Assembly: GCF_000010645.1 (NCBI RefSeq)
Contig: NC_011565.1
Location: forward strand, 262,001 to 326,000
Direction: 5' to 3'
From: Candidatus Azobacteroides pseudotrichonymphae genomovar. CFP2
Lineage (GTDB): Bacteria > Bacteroidota > Bacteroidia > Bacteroidales > Azobacteroidaceae
DNA: 64,000 nt
Shown here: positions 27,528-34,550 of the stretch, piece by piece
Numbering within the stretch: the first letter of the stretch is position 1
How the letters are laid out: the number at the start of each line of letters is the position of its first letter
Notes under the pieces: generated by a model
Databases searched by the model: none
What the model was told of the DNA's origin: nothing
Seen by the model: only the letters and a program-made list of their open reading frames with translations
Translations under genes and position numbers: made by a program

Positions 27528-27936
27528 TTAATCGATTACTATTTGCGATATATTGCTCTGTCTATATTCAACCCATGCTTTCTTCTGTGTCCCTCCTCTG
27601 TTTACTGGAGTATATCCCTTGGCGTTCAAGCCAGAGACAATATTATTTATAATGGCAACAGCATCGATAGCTCTCTGAGATATCCCTCCTATATCCTTAC
27701 AAATAATCCTCACATTGCCATCGGTATGGTTACAGGCATCAGAACAGGTTGCTGTATCATTATTATCGCTGACGCTGAAATAATAACCATCCGTTCCTCC
27801 ATATAGATCAGTTAGATAGATATTAATACTATTATAATACCCGGACGAATTTTATCTGAATATCCGTTGCTTTTACTCCACAGCATGCTATGCTGAAGAG
27901 AAGTAGTAGCGTGATTCTTAGTTTTTTCATGTTCAT
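27528..27936 (-). pseudogene. Secreted protein of the CKDI family, broken by one extra A (copy A)
   Basis: An ATG at 27936 begins a good signal peptide (MNMKKLRITLLLLFSIACCG) and the mature residues VKATDIQI. At an A4 run (plus 27850-27853) the frame is lost; removing one A restores a continuous reading to the stop. Segments after the shift include LYGGTDGYYFSVSDNNDTAT, CSDACNHTDG, RIICKDIGGIS and GYTPVNRGGTQKKAWVEY. The restored protein would be about 135 aa with five Cys in the mature part. A clear paralog, more decayed, lies at 28732-29026. No database family was recognised. Confidence 0.6.
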
Positions 27937-28133
27937 AGTTATATTATGATGTGTCCTATTATAATATCTGGCGTATCATCTACTCTGCTGGATTTTCACA
28001 CTTTACGTCGTGGAACCAGTTCTCTTTTATTACCATAAGCTATTTATTTATTTATTTATAAAGTTATATGTTATCTATGTCTTAGAGGAGGATAAATCTC
28101 TCTTCCATTCGCTTCGTGTATAGAAGGACTATT

Positions 28134-28385
28134 CTATCTATCAATCCACACACAGTCCTTTTCTGTTATGCCCGGATAGTCATCTGTTCCTTTGGTAAAA
28201 TAACACGAATCGGGTACAGGTTCTATTTTATACCTAGTTCCATCTGGGAGATCTTCCCAGGGGACTTGTATGTAGTTATCTTCATAAGCAGCATGTTGTG
28301 CTTTCACAATGAAGGGATTAACAAATGGTATTCCCCAGAAATTCATAACTGTCATCAAGATAAGCATTAATTTTTTCATATTCAT
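28134..28385 (-). CDS. Small secreted protein with PWEDL motif
   Basis: An 83-aa protein: signal peptide (MNMKKLMLILMTVMNFWG) and a 50-residue mature part with YIQVPWEDLPDGTRYKIEP, one CYF and one DCVW, so two Cys that could pair. Its ATG overlaps the stop of the His-Xaa-Ser peptide gene (ATGA), so the two are translationally coupled. Related but damaged copies occur at 29430-29703 (RIPWENLSD) and perhaps 49097-49351 (FAPWKDYRYEIVPK). Function unknown. Confidence 0.55.
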   Translation of the reverse strand: MNMKKLMLILMTVMNFWGIPFVNPFIVKAQHAAYEDNYIQVPWEDLPDGTRYKIEPVPDSCYFTKGTDDYPGITEKDCVWIDR

Positions 28386-28603
28386 CTACCTGAATAATGT
28401 GAGTAATGAGAACTATGGGAATAGTGCGAAGAGTGAGAGGAATGTGAAGGACTCCAATTGTCTTGTGCATCACCTCCCATCCTTAGGATAATATTATTTG
28501 TAGTTTCTTTCTTCATTGCTTTAGCCTTATTCCCTTTGAATAGGAACCCGCTAATAGCAAAAGCTGCACAAACTACATAATACAGAATTCTTTTAGACTT
28601 CAT
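28382..28603 (-). CDS. His-Xaa-Ser repeat peptide (candidate modified-peptide precursor)
   Basis: A 73-aa protein with a hydrophobic N-terminal segment (YYVVCAAFAISGFLF), a polar leader (MKKETTNNIILRMGGD) and a C-terminal block of six tandem H-x-S triplets (HSSHSSHYSHSSHYSHYS) ending GR. Such repeats define the HxsA-type precursors that are modified by radical-SAM partners HxsB/HxsC in the HXS peptide systems. No radical-SAM or HxsD-like gene is visible in this window, so the maturation machinery, if any, is elsewhere. It lies between a 35-aa Cys-containing ORF (5-bp gap) and the PWEDL protein (ATGA overlap). The repeat is directly visible; the functional class is inference. Confidence 0.55.
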   Translation of the reverse strand: MKSKRILYYVVCAAFAISGFLFKGNKAKAMKKETTNNIILRMGGDAQDNWSPSHSSHSSHYSHSSHYSHYSGR

Positions 28604-28608
28604 GATCG

Positions 28609-28716
28609 TTAGTGTTTATTAGTTATAAAATCGATTAGACATTCGTCTACTCTGAAGTTAGCACAGGCTCTGCATCTGCTATTTTTTAGATGCTTCTCTA
28701 ATTTAACTCCTTCCAT
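28609..28716 (-). CDS. Tiny Cys-containing peptide
   Basis: A 35-aa ORF with ATG start and three Cys in a CRACANFRVDEC arrangement, no signal peptide. It sits 15 bp after the decayed CKDI copy B and 5 bp before the His-Xaa-Ser gene. The CxxC-x7-C pattern suggests metal binding or disulfides. Confidence 0.42.
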   Translation of the reverse strand: MEGVKLEKHLKNSRCRACANFRVDECLIDFITNKH

Positions 28717-28731
28717 TATTACATGACTTAG

Positions 28732-29026
28732 TCATGGTCCATAGACATGTGTTTCAGTGATACCGGTTTGGTTGTACTTCACCCCTGCTTTACTCTTGCT
28801 CTCCCTCCTTTGTCTGTTGGTACGGTATAGATGCTGTAGGTAACATCTACAACGTTCTCTACCTATTGCACACAGTCCAGATGATAACTTTGAGTAACGC
28901 TAGCTATGTCCTTGCACATGTAACTGAACTGTTCCATCATCGCGGGTGTGAGCGTAGAACGAAACACAATCTTTATTTTCATTCAAAGAAGAAGATCACT
29001 GATAATAGTGATAGTGTCTTTTTCAT
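28732..29026 (-). pseudogene. Decayed paralog of the CKDI secreted protein (copy B)
   Basis: An ATG at 29026 gives a signal peptide start (MKKTLSLLSVIFFFE) and then TGA. In shifted frames the DNA still encodes CVSFYAHTRDDGTVQLHV, then MCKDIASVTQSYHLDC, an amber codon, VENVVDVTYSIYTVPTDKGG, and finally SKAGVKYNQTGITE. These line up in order with copy A (CKDIGGIS, YTPVNRGG, KKAWVEYRQS). At least three shifts and one stop make it dead. Its ATG overlaps the stop of the preceding 33-codon frame (ATGA). Confidence 0.55.
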
Positions 29027-29124
29027 AGTATACTAAATCTAAACATTAGGGCTGCAGATCCCGTAATATAGATAACAGAGAGCAACACCTACTAAAATTT
29101 TAGTACGTTTAGCATCTTTCTCAT
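29023..29124 (-). pseudogene. Duplicate of the 35-aa membrane peptide with two Trp codons turned to TAG TAG
   Basis: Starting at ATG 29124: MRKMLNVLKF, two consecutive TAG codons (plus 29089-29094), then VLLSVIYITGSAALMFRFSI and the stop. The copy at 29700-29807 has TGG TGG at the same place and the same flanks. Either both Trp codons mutated or the tags are decoded. The stop overlaps the next ATG as ATGA, the same coupling as in the intact copy. Confidence 0.6.
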
Positions 29125-29393
29125 TTCTCTTTCTCTGGTACAGGTATTGGGTTCCTTCATAAAATGACAGATCAAGCCTTTCACTAGGTATCTAGTAGAT
29201 TTATAGGTACCATAAATAGCCACGTATGTTCTACACCAATAGTATGTCTCCTGCAATACTTTTGGCATACCACCATCCATCATAATATGTAGGAAGCTCG
29301 CTTTTTTCTCATTTGAGTTATATAGCGGACTAGATTTTGCTATTAACGGAACAGTCATCACTATGATCAATGAAGTTAAGATGTACTTTTCAT
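29092..29393 (-). pseudogene. Secreted protein with a one-base deletion in the third codon
   Basis: The ATG at 29393 is followed by AAAAGTACATC; as written it stops after five codons. Adding one A to the A run gives a classic signal peptide (MKKYILTSLIIVMTVPLIA) that joins the long open frame. The body includes SFLHIMMDGGMPKVLQE, TYYWCRTYVAIYGTYKS and FMKEPNTCTREREM. The restored protein is about 100 aa with three Cys. The 3' end overlaps the start of the damaged membrane peptide (29023-29124). No family was recognised. Confidence 0.55.
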
Positions 29394-29429
29394 AATTTAA
29401 ATGATCTCTCTAGATTAATTTTTGTGCTG

Positions 29430-29703
29430 CTAAATTCGTACAAATCTCAAGGGAGGTATATACACACCCCCTCTATCTCCATTTTTTATATCTGGACAAT
29501 CACTCTTCTCCTTTGATGAACCAATATGTCTGTAGGCTTCTTCGTCTGTCTTAATAATGAACGCACCATCAGCAAATCAGAAAGATTTTCCCATGGGATC
29601 CGTACAAGCCCCTCTTGTGCTCTTAATTCTTCAACTACCAAGTGATAAGCAAAGCCACCCAAAACGAACAGGGTTATTATTAGTGACGATATAGTTTCTT
29701 CAT
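29430..29703 (-). pseudogene. PWEDL-family secreted protein with two frameshifts
   Basis: The ATG at 29703 is followed by AAGAAACTATATC; adding one A gives a signal peptide (MKKTISSLIITLFVLGGFA) that joins the frame AYHLVVEELRAQEGLVRIPW. Near plus 29571-29580 the frame shifts again; the restored end reads FADGAFIIKTDEEAYRHIGS and later GVYIPPLRFVRI. The RIPWENLSD word matches VPWEDLPDG of the intact protein at 28134-28385. The ATG overlaps the stop of the upstream membrane peptide as ATGA. Confidence 0.55.
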
Positions 29704-29807
29704 AATATGTGAAATTCAAACATCAAGGCAACTGCTGCTCCCATATATACGACAGGGAGCAACACCCACCAAAATTTTAGTACATTTAGTATCTTTCTTA
29801 TTCTCAT
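29700..29807 (-). CDS. 35-aa membrane peptide
   Basis: ATG at 29807; a basic start (MRIRKILNVLKFWW) and one membrane segment (VLLPVVYMGAAVALMFEF). The stop overlaps the ATG of the next secreted-protein gene (ATGA). A second copy of the same two-gene module (membrane peptide then secreted protein) lies at 28732-29124. Confidence 0.5.
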   Translation of the reverse strand: MRIRKILNVLKFWWVLLPVVYMGAAVALMFEFHIL

Positions 29808-29838
29808 TAGTCTACTTGGAGGGGTTAGATTGTCTGGT

Positions 29839-29973
29839 TTATCCCAATATATACACTGTAGATGCTATGTCCTTGATTGCCTGCCATACTTCAGCATTGG
29901 CAAAAAAGACACCACAAGACAGCACGGCTGTTAAGAGCAGCTTCTTGGCTTTCGCCGATACAGACATATTCAT
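29839..29973 (-). CDS. 44-aa secreted or membrane peptide
   Basis: ATG at 29973; signal peptide (KAKKLLLTAVLSCGVFFANA) and a short amphipathic tail (EVWQAIKDIASTVYILG). If the signal is cleaved, an 18-residue helical peptide would be released. No family was recognised. Confidence 0.42.
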   Translation of the reverse strand: MNMSVSAKAKKLLLTAVLSCGVFFANAEVWQAIKDIASTVYILG

Positions 29974-30002
29974 AGCTCTAGAATTTAACGAATGTTTTAC
30001 TT

Positions 30003-30065
30003 TCAATTGCACTTACAAGGATCGTCCTTACATGGAACTTCTTTAGGGCATTTTTCTTTCTCCAT
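30003..30065 (-). CDS. 20-aa Cys-rich peptide, upstream end of the array
   Basis: ATG at 30065; four Cys in the pattern CPKEVPCKDDPCKC, no signal peptide. It is the first ORF of the minus-strand array. It may be a leader or a toxin-like or metal-binding peptide; the only support is composition and position. Confidence 0.33.
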   Translation of the reverse strand: MEKEKCPKEVPCKDDPCKCN

Positions 30066-30300
30066 AATAAATTTATATTCTTTCTTATATTATGCTATGT
30101 TAAATTTATCTAACACAGATCTCTCTGTTCTTCAAATATATATATCTTCATCGAATTTTTTCATAACATGCTAAATAGTTTAGATTTTTATGTAGAGAGG
30201 AACAGAAGCAATTCTGTCCCTCTCTTTTTTGTTATTCATGTCATTCAATCCCATTATAATCAATGTTTTATACTATGCTTTGTTAAAGCATTTTTTCACC

Positions 30301-30582
30301 ATGGACAAAAGAAAGATAAATAGGAAAAAAGATTCAATTGATTTTAAATTATTGGTAGATATTGGCAAAAGAATGGTTGCTGTTCAAGGCAAGGTCTTCG
30401 ATAAACAGGATCTGGAAGATCTAAAGAAGATATATTGTCAAAAGCAGGGAATTCTTTTCCCTCCTGAAGAAAATGAATGGAATAATGCCATATGCTGGCT
30501 CATAGAAAAAGAGTTAATCAAACGTGGTCGTCATGACTTAAAAAGAAAGAAGAAAGTCCCTCAAACAGATGCACAAGCCTGA
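30301..30582 (+). CDS. Hypothetical basic soluble protein
   Basis: A 93-aa protein, ATG at 30301 (a longer TTG-started frame at 30229 adds an unlikely hydrophobic lead). Charged and helical (KLLVDIGKRMVAVQGKVFDK; WNNAICWLIEKELIKRGRH) with a Lys/Arg-rich C-terminus, like small phage or plasmid DNA-binding proteins. It is the first of four overlapping or closely spaced plus-strand ORFs, divergent from the secreted-peptide array. No family was recognised. Confidence 0.45.
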   Translation: MDKRKINRKKDSIDFKLLVDIGKRMVAVQGKVFDKQDLEDLKKIYCQKQGILFPPEENEWNNAICWLIEKELIKRGRHDLKRKKKVPQTDAQA

Positions 30583-30694
30583 AGTTATTCCTTTTCTAAT
30601 CAGAGGAGATTTGCGTATTCCATTGGACAGACAGAGGAAGTGGCTTGGTAAGTTTAGGGAAAAACTTCATCACAATACAAAGTATACTCATTAA
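30569..30694 (+). CDS. 41-aa ORF overlapping the previous gene
   Basis: The ATG at 30569 lies 14 bp inside the previous ORF in another frame. Basic product (VIPFLIRGDLRIPLDRQRKW). Overlap suggests translational coupling. Confidence 0.38.
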   Translation: MHKPEVIPFLIRGDLRIPLDRQRKWLGKFREKLHHNTKYTH

Positions 30695-30711
30695 TCCAAA
30701 TAATAACGAAC

Positions 30712-30873
30712 ATGGAAACAGATGTTATGGAAATAAATACTACAACACAAGATATAGCTACAGATCAGGAAGAGTAGAAAAAACTGTTCCATTTATCATA
30801 TAGATTATCATATAGAGTTCGAACATATTGGTCACAGAATATAGAAAATCAAATTCAATATCGTAAGCGATGA
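30712..30873 (+). pseudogene. Small ORF with one in-frame TAG, coupled to the next ORF through its TGA
   Basis: ATG at 30712, 21 codons (ending TDQEE), TAG at 30775, then 31 more sense codons (KKLFHLSYRLSYRVRTYWSQ; NQIQYRKR) to TGA at 30871. That TGA overlaps the ATG of the next ORF as ATGA, which suggests the frame once, or still, extended through the TAG. An in-frame 12-bp tandem duplication (LSYR twice) lies in the second part. No family was recognised. Confidence 0.4.
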
Positions 30874-30947
30874 GACAAAGAAGAACGATTCTTATTACTG
30901 GCTTAGGATATTATGATAGTTGTACAAAAGTACGCTTGAGACAATAA
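30870..30947 (+). CDS. 25-aa ORF coupled to the previous frame
   Basis: ATG at 30870 within ATGA. Product begins MRQRRTILITGLGYYD. Supported only by the coupling. Confidence 0.25.
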   Translation: MRQRRTILITGLGYYDSCTKVRLRQ

Positions 30948-31188
30948 AATAAAGATCATGGAATTGTATCAGGAGGAAATATCATATTGTATTGTACCAT
31001 AATAATAATAATAATATCATATATTTTGACTACATTGCGCGAAACAAAATACACTAGCTCTGTTGCTAGATTGCTATAGCAAAACAGGTGCATTGAATGG
31101 ATGCGAGGAAGCATTTCATATATACAGATTAAGTCAAAAACTGATTTTATAGTTCTCTTTGTGTGTAAAATTAATCTAATTTGGGAAA

Positions 31189-31725
31189 ATGAAAACGCAG
31201 TTTCGGAGTGAAGCCGAAAAGTTTGACAGTAATTACAAACACATGCTCGATATGTTGTATGCCGGACAGTGCAAAGATACACAGTTTATGGTATATAAAT
31301 GTGAGATCAATAAAAGGGGTAAAGTATTAAATCCTACACAGAAGCCAGAACGAATATTGACAGGCTTGGATGAACTGACAGATTTTGGTGAGCATTTGGC
31401 TATGGAAATATTGAAGAATGAATTTGATGGTATCTTTGATTCAATGCTTCGGAAAGCCAGACAGAACTTGTATATAAAAGCAATAGAGTATTCAGCATTC
31501 ATCGCAGACGGAATAAAAGATTTCAGTGCATTTATTACTCTCGGATTTTACCGTTTTATTGTAACTAAACTGGACAGTATGCTGGAGGAAACAAGCGACG
31601 AAATTGAAATTATTGAGGGTGAAAAGCAGAAAGCAGACTTAAGAGATTTGAGACACTTTTATAGCGAGCAGCGGAATGTGTTTGCTAATAAACTAAATAT
31701 TCTATCTTTAGCAGGTAATTATTAA
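31189..31725 (+). CDS. Hypothetical soluble protein, intact
   Basis: A 178-aa charged, mostly helical protein without signal peptide (KFDSNYKHMLDMLYAGQCKD; KPERILTGLDELTDFGEHLA; FYRFIVTKLDSMLEETSDEI). ATG start, no stop interruptions. It follows the coupled small ORFs by 240 bp and precedes a pseudogene by 2 bp on the same strand. The size and style recall phage or plasmid proteins of unknown function. I do not recognise a family. Confidence 0.55.
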   Translation: MKTQFRSEAEKFDSNYKHMLDMLYAGQCKDTQFMVYKCEINKRGKVLNPTQKPERILTGLDELTDFGEHLAMEILKNEFDGIFDSMLRKARQNLYIKAIEYSAFIADGIKDFSAFITLGFYRFIVTKLDSMLEETSDEIEIIEGEKQKADLRDLRHFYSEQRNVFANKLNILSLAGNY

Positions 31726-31727
31726 AG

Positions 31728-32042
31728 ATGCCTGCGTTGAACACAGTAGGTCTTTGATTTCAGGAAGCAATCGTTGCTCTTTTTTTTGACGGAGGTAAAA
31801 TCAAATCCAATTTATTCTATGTAAATCGTAAAATTCCACACAGTCAGGGCAAGTGGTGTTCAAGACTTGAAAACAGCATGGAAAGAATACGCAAAAGAAA
31901 TAAAGGGATTCAGTTGTAGATTGTTGAGAACCTTGAGTTATTGAATGCACAGGGATAACTTATTGAAAGTTGGTTTTTCTATTAACGGATACATCAGGGC
32001 AAGACCGGAATCACAGATATACACCTGTATAGAGAAGAATGA
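31728..32042 (+). pseudogene. Hypothetical protein gene killed by TGA, TAG and two TAA codons
   Basis: ATG at 31728, two bases after the previous stop. One frame stays coding-like over 104 codons (FQEAIVALFFDGGKIKSN; KIPHSQGKWCSRLENSMER; IVENLELLNAQG; RIHQGKTGITDIHLYREE) but contains TGA (31755), TAG (31917) and TAA (31956, 31983) before its end at TGA 32040. All three stop types occur, so this one is best explained by point mutations (for example CAG to TAG and CAA to TAA). Confidence 0.5.
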
Positions 32043-32668
32043 CTATAAATTGTAGTGATTATTCTGGAATGGAATGGATAAAATTATCCAAATTGCCATT
32101 CCCTGGCAGAGTGTTGCTAGTCAGAGTAAATAATAGATCCTTATTCAGAGAAACAACAATACTAATTTCCTAATATCATTAGTTTATTTTATTCAAATCC
32201 CGACAACAGGTTGGGACATTCTGTATTTCAGAATGTAAAATCTTTAAAATCGCAAAATTATAATCTGCAGTAGGAAAAAAATAAAAGTCCCCCTTGTTTT
32301 GAAATTCTCATAGCCTTAATAGTAAGGCTTTACTATGGCTTATAATTTCTTCTAACAAAGACATGTCCTTGTACAAAATTTTGGTCATCGACTTTTATTG
32401 AACACCTAGATAGAAACGATAAATTGGAGAAAATTCCAATTATTTGAAATACAGTATATTATTTCCTTTTAATTTCTTACTTTTACGCGAGTATACACTT
32501 GGGAAAAGAACTGAAATCTGCACGAAGAAATATTCGTCAGTCCACTCAAAGCTGATACATCTACCAATTCTGGAATCCGTGCTGTCATCTAGCTAAGTGT
32601 ATAAATTATTTTGCTACTTTCATAGCTTCTTGTAATTTCTCTTTCTCTCTATAAATTAAAGTTATTGT
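32043..32668. other. Gene-free stretch with a hairpin
   Basis: Nothing recognised except a dyad at 32216-32236 (ACATTCTG, TATTT, CAGAATGT). It marks the right border of the accessory island. Confidence 0.5.
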
Positions 32669-34522
32669 ATGGAATATCTCAAACATGAATGTGGAATTGC
32701 TTTGATTCGTTTATTAAAGCCAATAGAATATTACGTTGAAAAATACGGAATTTGGCAATATGGATTGAACAAACTTTATCTTTTGATGGAAAAACAGCAT
32801 AATCGTGGGCAAGAAGGTGCAGGTATTGGTTGCATAAATGTTTCCGCTAAGCCCGGGACCGAATATATTTTTAGAGAAAGAGCTATAGGGAGCAATGCAA
32901 TAAAAGAGATTTTTCAAAATGCATACAAGGCTATAGATAAATCCCCTTCAAATCTTCCTTACGAAGAAATCCCTTTCTGTGGAGAGCTTTATATGGGACA
33001 TTTACGATATAGTACTACAGGACATTCGGGTATCTCATATATTCATCCCTTTTTAAGACGCAATAATAGACGTTCGGGAAGTTTAATGTTGTGTGGTAAT
33101 TTCAATCTTACCAATTTAGATGAGGTGTTTGAAGATTTAATTTCTAAAGGACAACATCCTTGTCTTTATTCCGATACTTTAATGATGTTGGAGATAATAG
33201 GAAGCTATCTTGATTATCAAATACAAGTTTTATATGAAAAATTTAAGTCTGAAAAGGAAATCAATAAAAAGATTGCTGATAGTATAGATTTAGGATGTGT
33301 ATTACGAAATACAGTAAAAAAATGGGATGGTGGATATGTTGTTTGCGGAGCAACCGGCAATATTGATATGTTTGCCTTTCGCGACCCCCAAGGTATCCGT
33401 TCTGCCTTCTATTATAAAGATAATGAAATAATAATAATTGCTTCGGAAAGACCTGTTATTCAAACTGTTATGAATTTAAAAGTAGAAGATGTACAAGAAC
33501 TCCTTCCAGGACAAGCTTTCATTGTTAGACGAAATGGACAGGTCTATTTTGAACAAATTCAACAGGTTTCGAATGTACGTCCTTGTTCTTTTGAACGCAT
33601 CTATTTCTCTCGTGGGTCAGATAAAGATATATATCAAGAACGAAAAATGTTAGGTAAATTGCTTTTAAATCCTATTCTTAAAGCAATAGATAATGATTTG
33701 AAAAATACGGTTTTTTCGTTTATCCCAAATACAGCAGAAATTGCTTTTTATGGTATGATGGAAAGTTTTGATGCTTATCTTAATAAGCAAAAAAAACAAG
33801 AAGTAAAAAACATCCACAAGATAACAGACGAAAATTTAGATAAAATTTTATCTACAAAAATTCGCCAAGAAAAAGTGGCGATTAAAGATATCAAGTTACG
33901 AACTTTCATTACTGAGGGCGATAATAGAGATAGTTTGGCGGCCCATGTTTATGATATTACTTATGGATCAATCCATCCTCAAAAAGATAATTTGGTTGTT
34001 ATAGATGATAGTATTGTTCGTGGTACCACATTAAAGCAAAGTATTATCAATATACTTGACAGATTAGAACCAAAAAAAATTGTGATAGTGTCTTCTTCTC
34101 CACAAGTACGTTACCCCGATTGCTATGGCATAGACATGAGTCGTATGGATGAATTTGTAGCTTTTAGAGCAGCTATTGCGTTGTTAAAAGAACGAGGTAT
34201 GCATCATATCATAGATGAGACTTATCAAAAATGCAAGGAACAACTCTTTTTATCTGAAAAACAAATTGTTAACTATGTAAAAGACATTTATCTTCCTTTT
34301 GATTATGAAGAGATAGCCAGTAAAATTACTGAACTTCTTAGACCAGAAGGTATAAAGGCCGAAGTTATCATTGTTTACCAAACTCTAGACAGTTTGCATC
34401 AAGCTTGTCCAAATCATAATGGTGATTGGTATTTTTCAGGAAATTATCCTACACCCGGTGGCAATAGATTTGTCATTCGTTCATTTATCGATTACTATGA
34501 AAAAAAAGAATCAATTCAATAG
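32669..34522 (+). CDS. purF: Amidophosphoribosyltransferase, long Bacteroidetes form
   Basis: A 617-aa two-domain enzyme of purine synthesis that makes 5-phosphoribosylamine from PRPP and glutamine. The class II glutaminase domain comes first: the nucleophile is Cys8 in HECGIAL, exposed by removal of the first seven residues, with the NRGQEGAG and GHLRYSTTG motifs. The C-terminal phosphoribosyltransferase domain has the PRPP loop NLVVIDDSIVRGTT. The length and the insert between domains match the ~620-aa Bacteroidetes version, which differs from the ~470-aa classical PurF. It ends with TAG, 28 bp before the convergent GH13 gene ends. Confidence 0.9.
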   Translation: MEYLKHECGIALIRLLKPIEYYVEKYGIWQYGLNKLYLLMEKQHNRGQEGAGIGCINVSAKPGTEYIFRERAIGSNAIKEIFQNAYKAIDKSPSNLPYEEIPFCGELYMGHLRYSTTGHSGISYIHPFLRRNNRRSGSLMLCGNFNLTNLDEVFEDLISKGQHPCLYSDTLMMLEIIGSYLDYQIQVLYEKFKSEKEINKKIADSIDLGCVLRNTVKKWDGGYVVCGATGNIDMFAFRDPQGIRSAFYYKDNEIIIIASERPVIQTVMNLKVEDVQELLPGQAFIVRRNGQVYFEQIQQVSNVRPCSFERIYFSRGSDKDIYQERKMLGKLLLNPILKAIDNDLKNTVFSFIPNTAEIAFYGMMESFDAYLNKQKKQEVKNIHKITDENLDKILSTKIRQEKVAIKDIKLRTFITEGDNRDSLAAHVYDITYGSIHPQKDNLVVIDDSIVRGTTLKQSIINILDRLEPKKIVIVSSSPQVRYPDCYGIDMSRMDEFVAFRAAIALLKERGMHHIIDETYQKCKEQLFLSEKQIVNYVKDIYLPFDYEEIASKITELLRPEGIKAEVIIVYQTLDSLHQACPNHNGDWYFSGNYPTPGGNRFVIRSFIDYYEKKESIQ

Positions 34523-34550
34523 ACAATAATTTTAGATAAATCTTTTTATT

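Noticed and set aside
15073..32042. Genome-wide reassignment of TAG in the host
   Set aside because: Core genes in the window (htrA, purF, uppS) end with TAG at the expected family length, so amber is a stop for the host itself.
13638..32668. CRISPR array
   Set aside because: All repeats found are two-copy tandem duplications or simple repeats without spacers; no cas gene.
13638..32668. Insertion sequence or integrated prophage with known genes
   Set aside because: No transposase, integrase, terminase or capsid family could be recognised and no terminal inverted repeats or target duplications were found.
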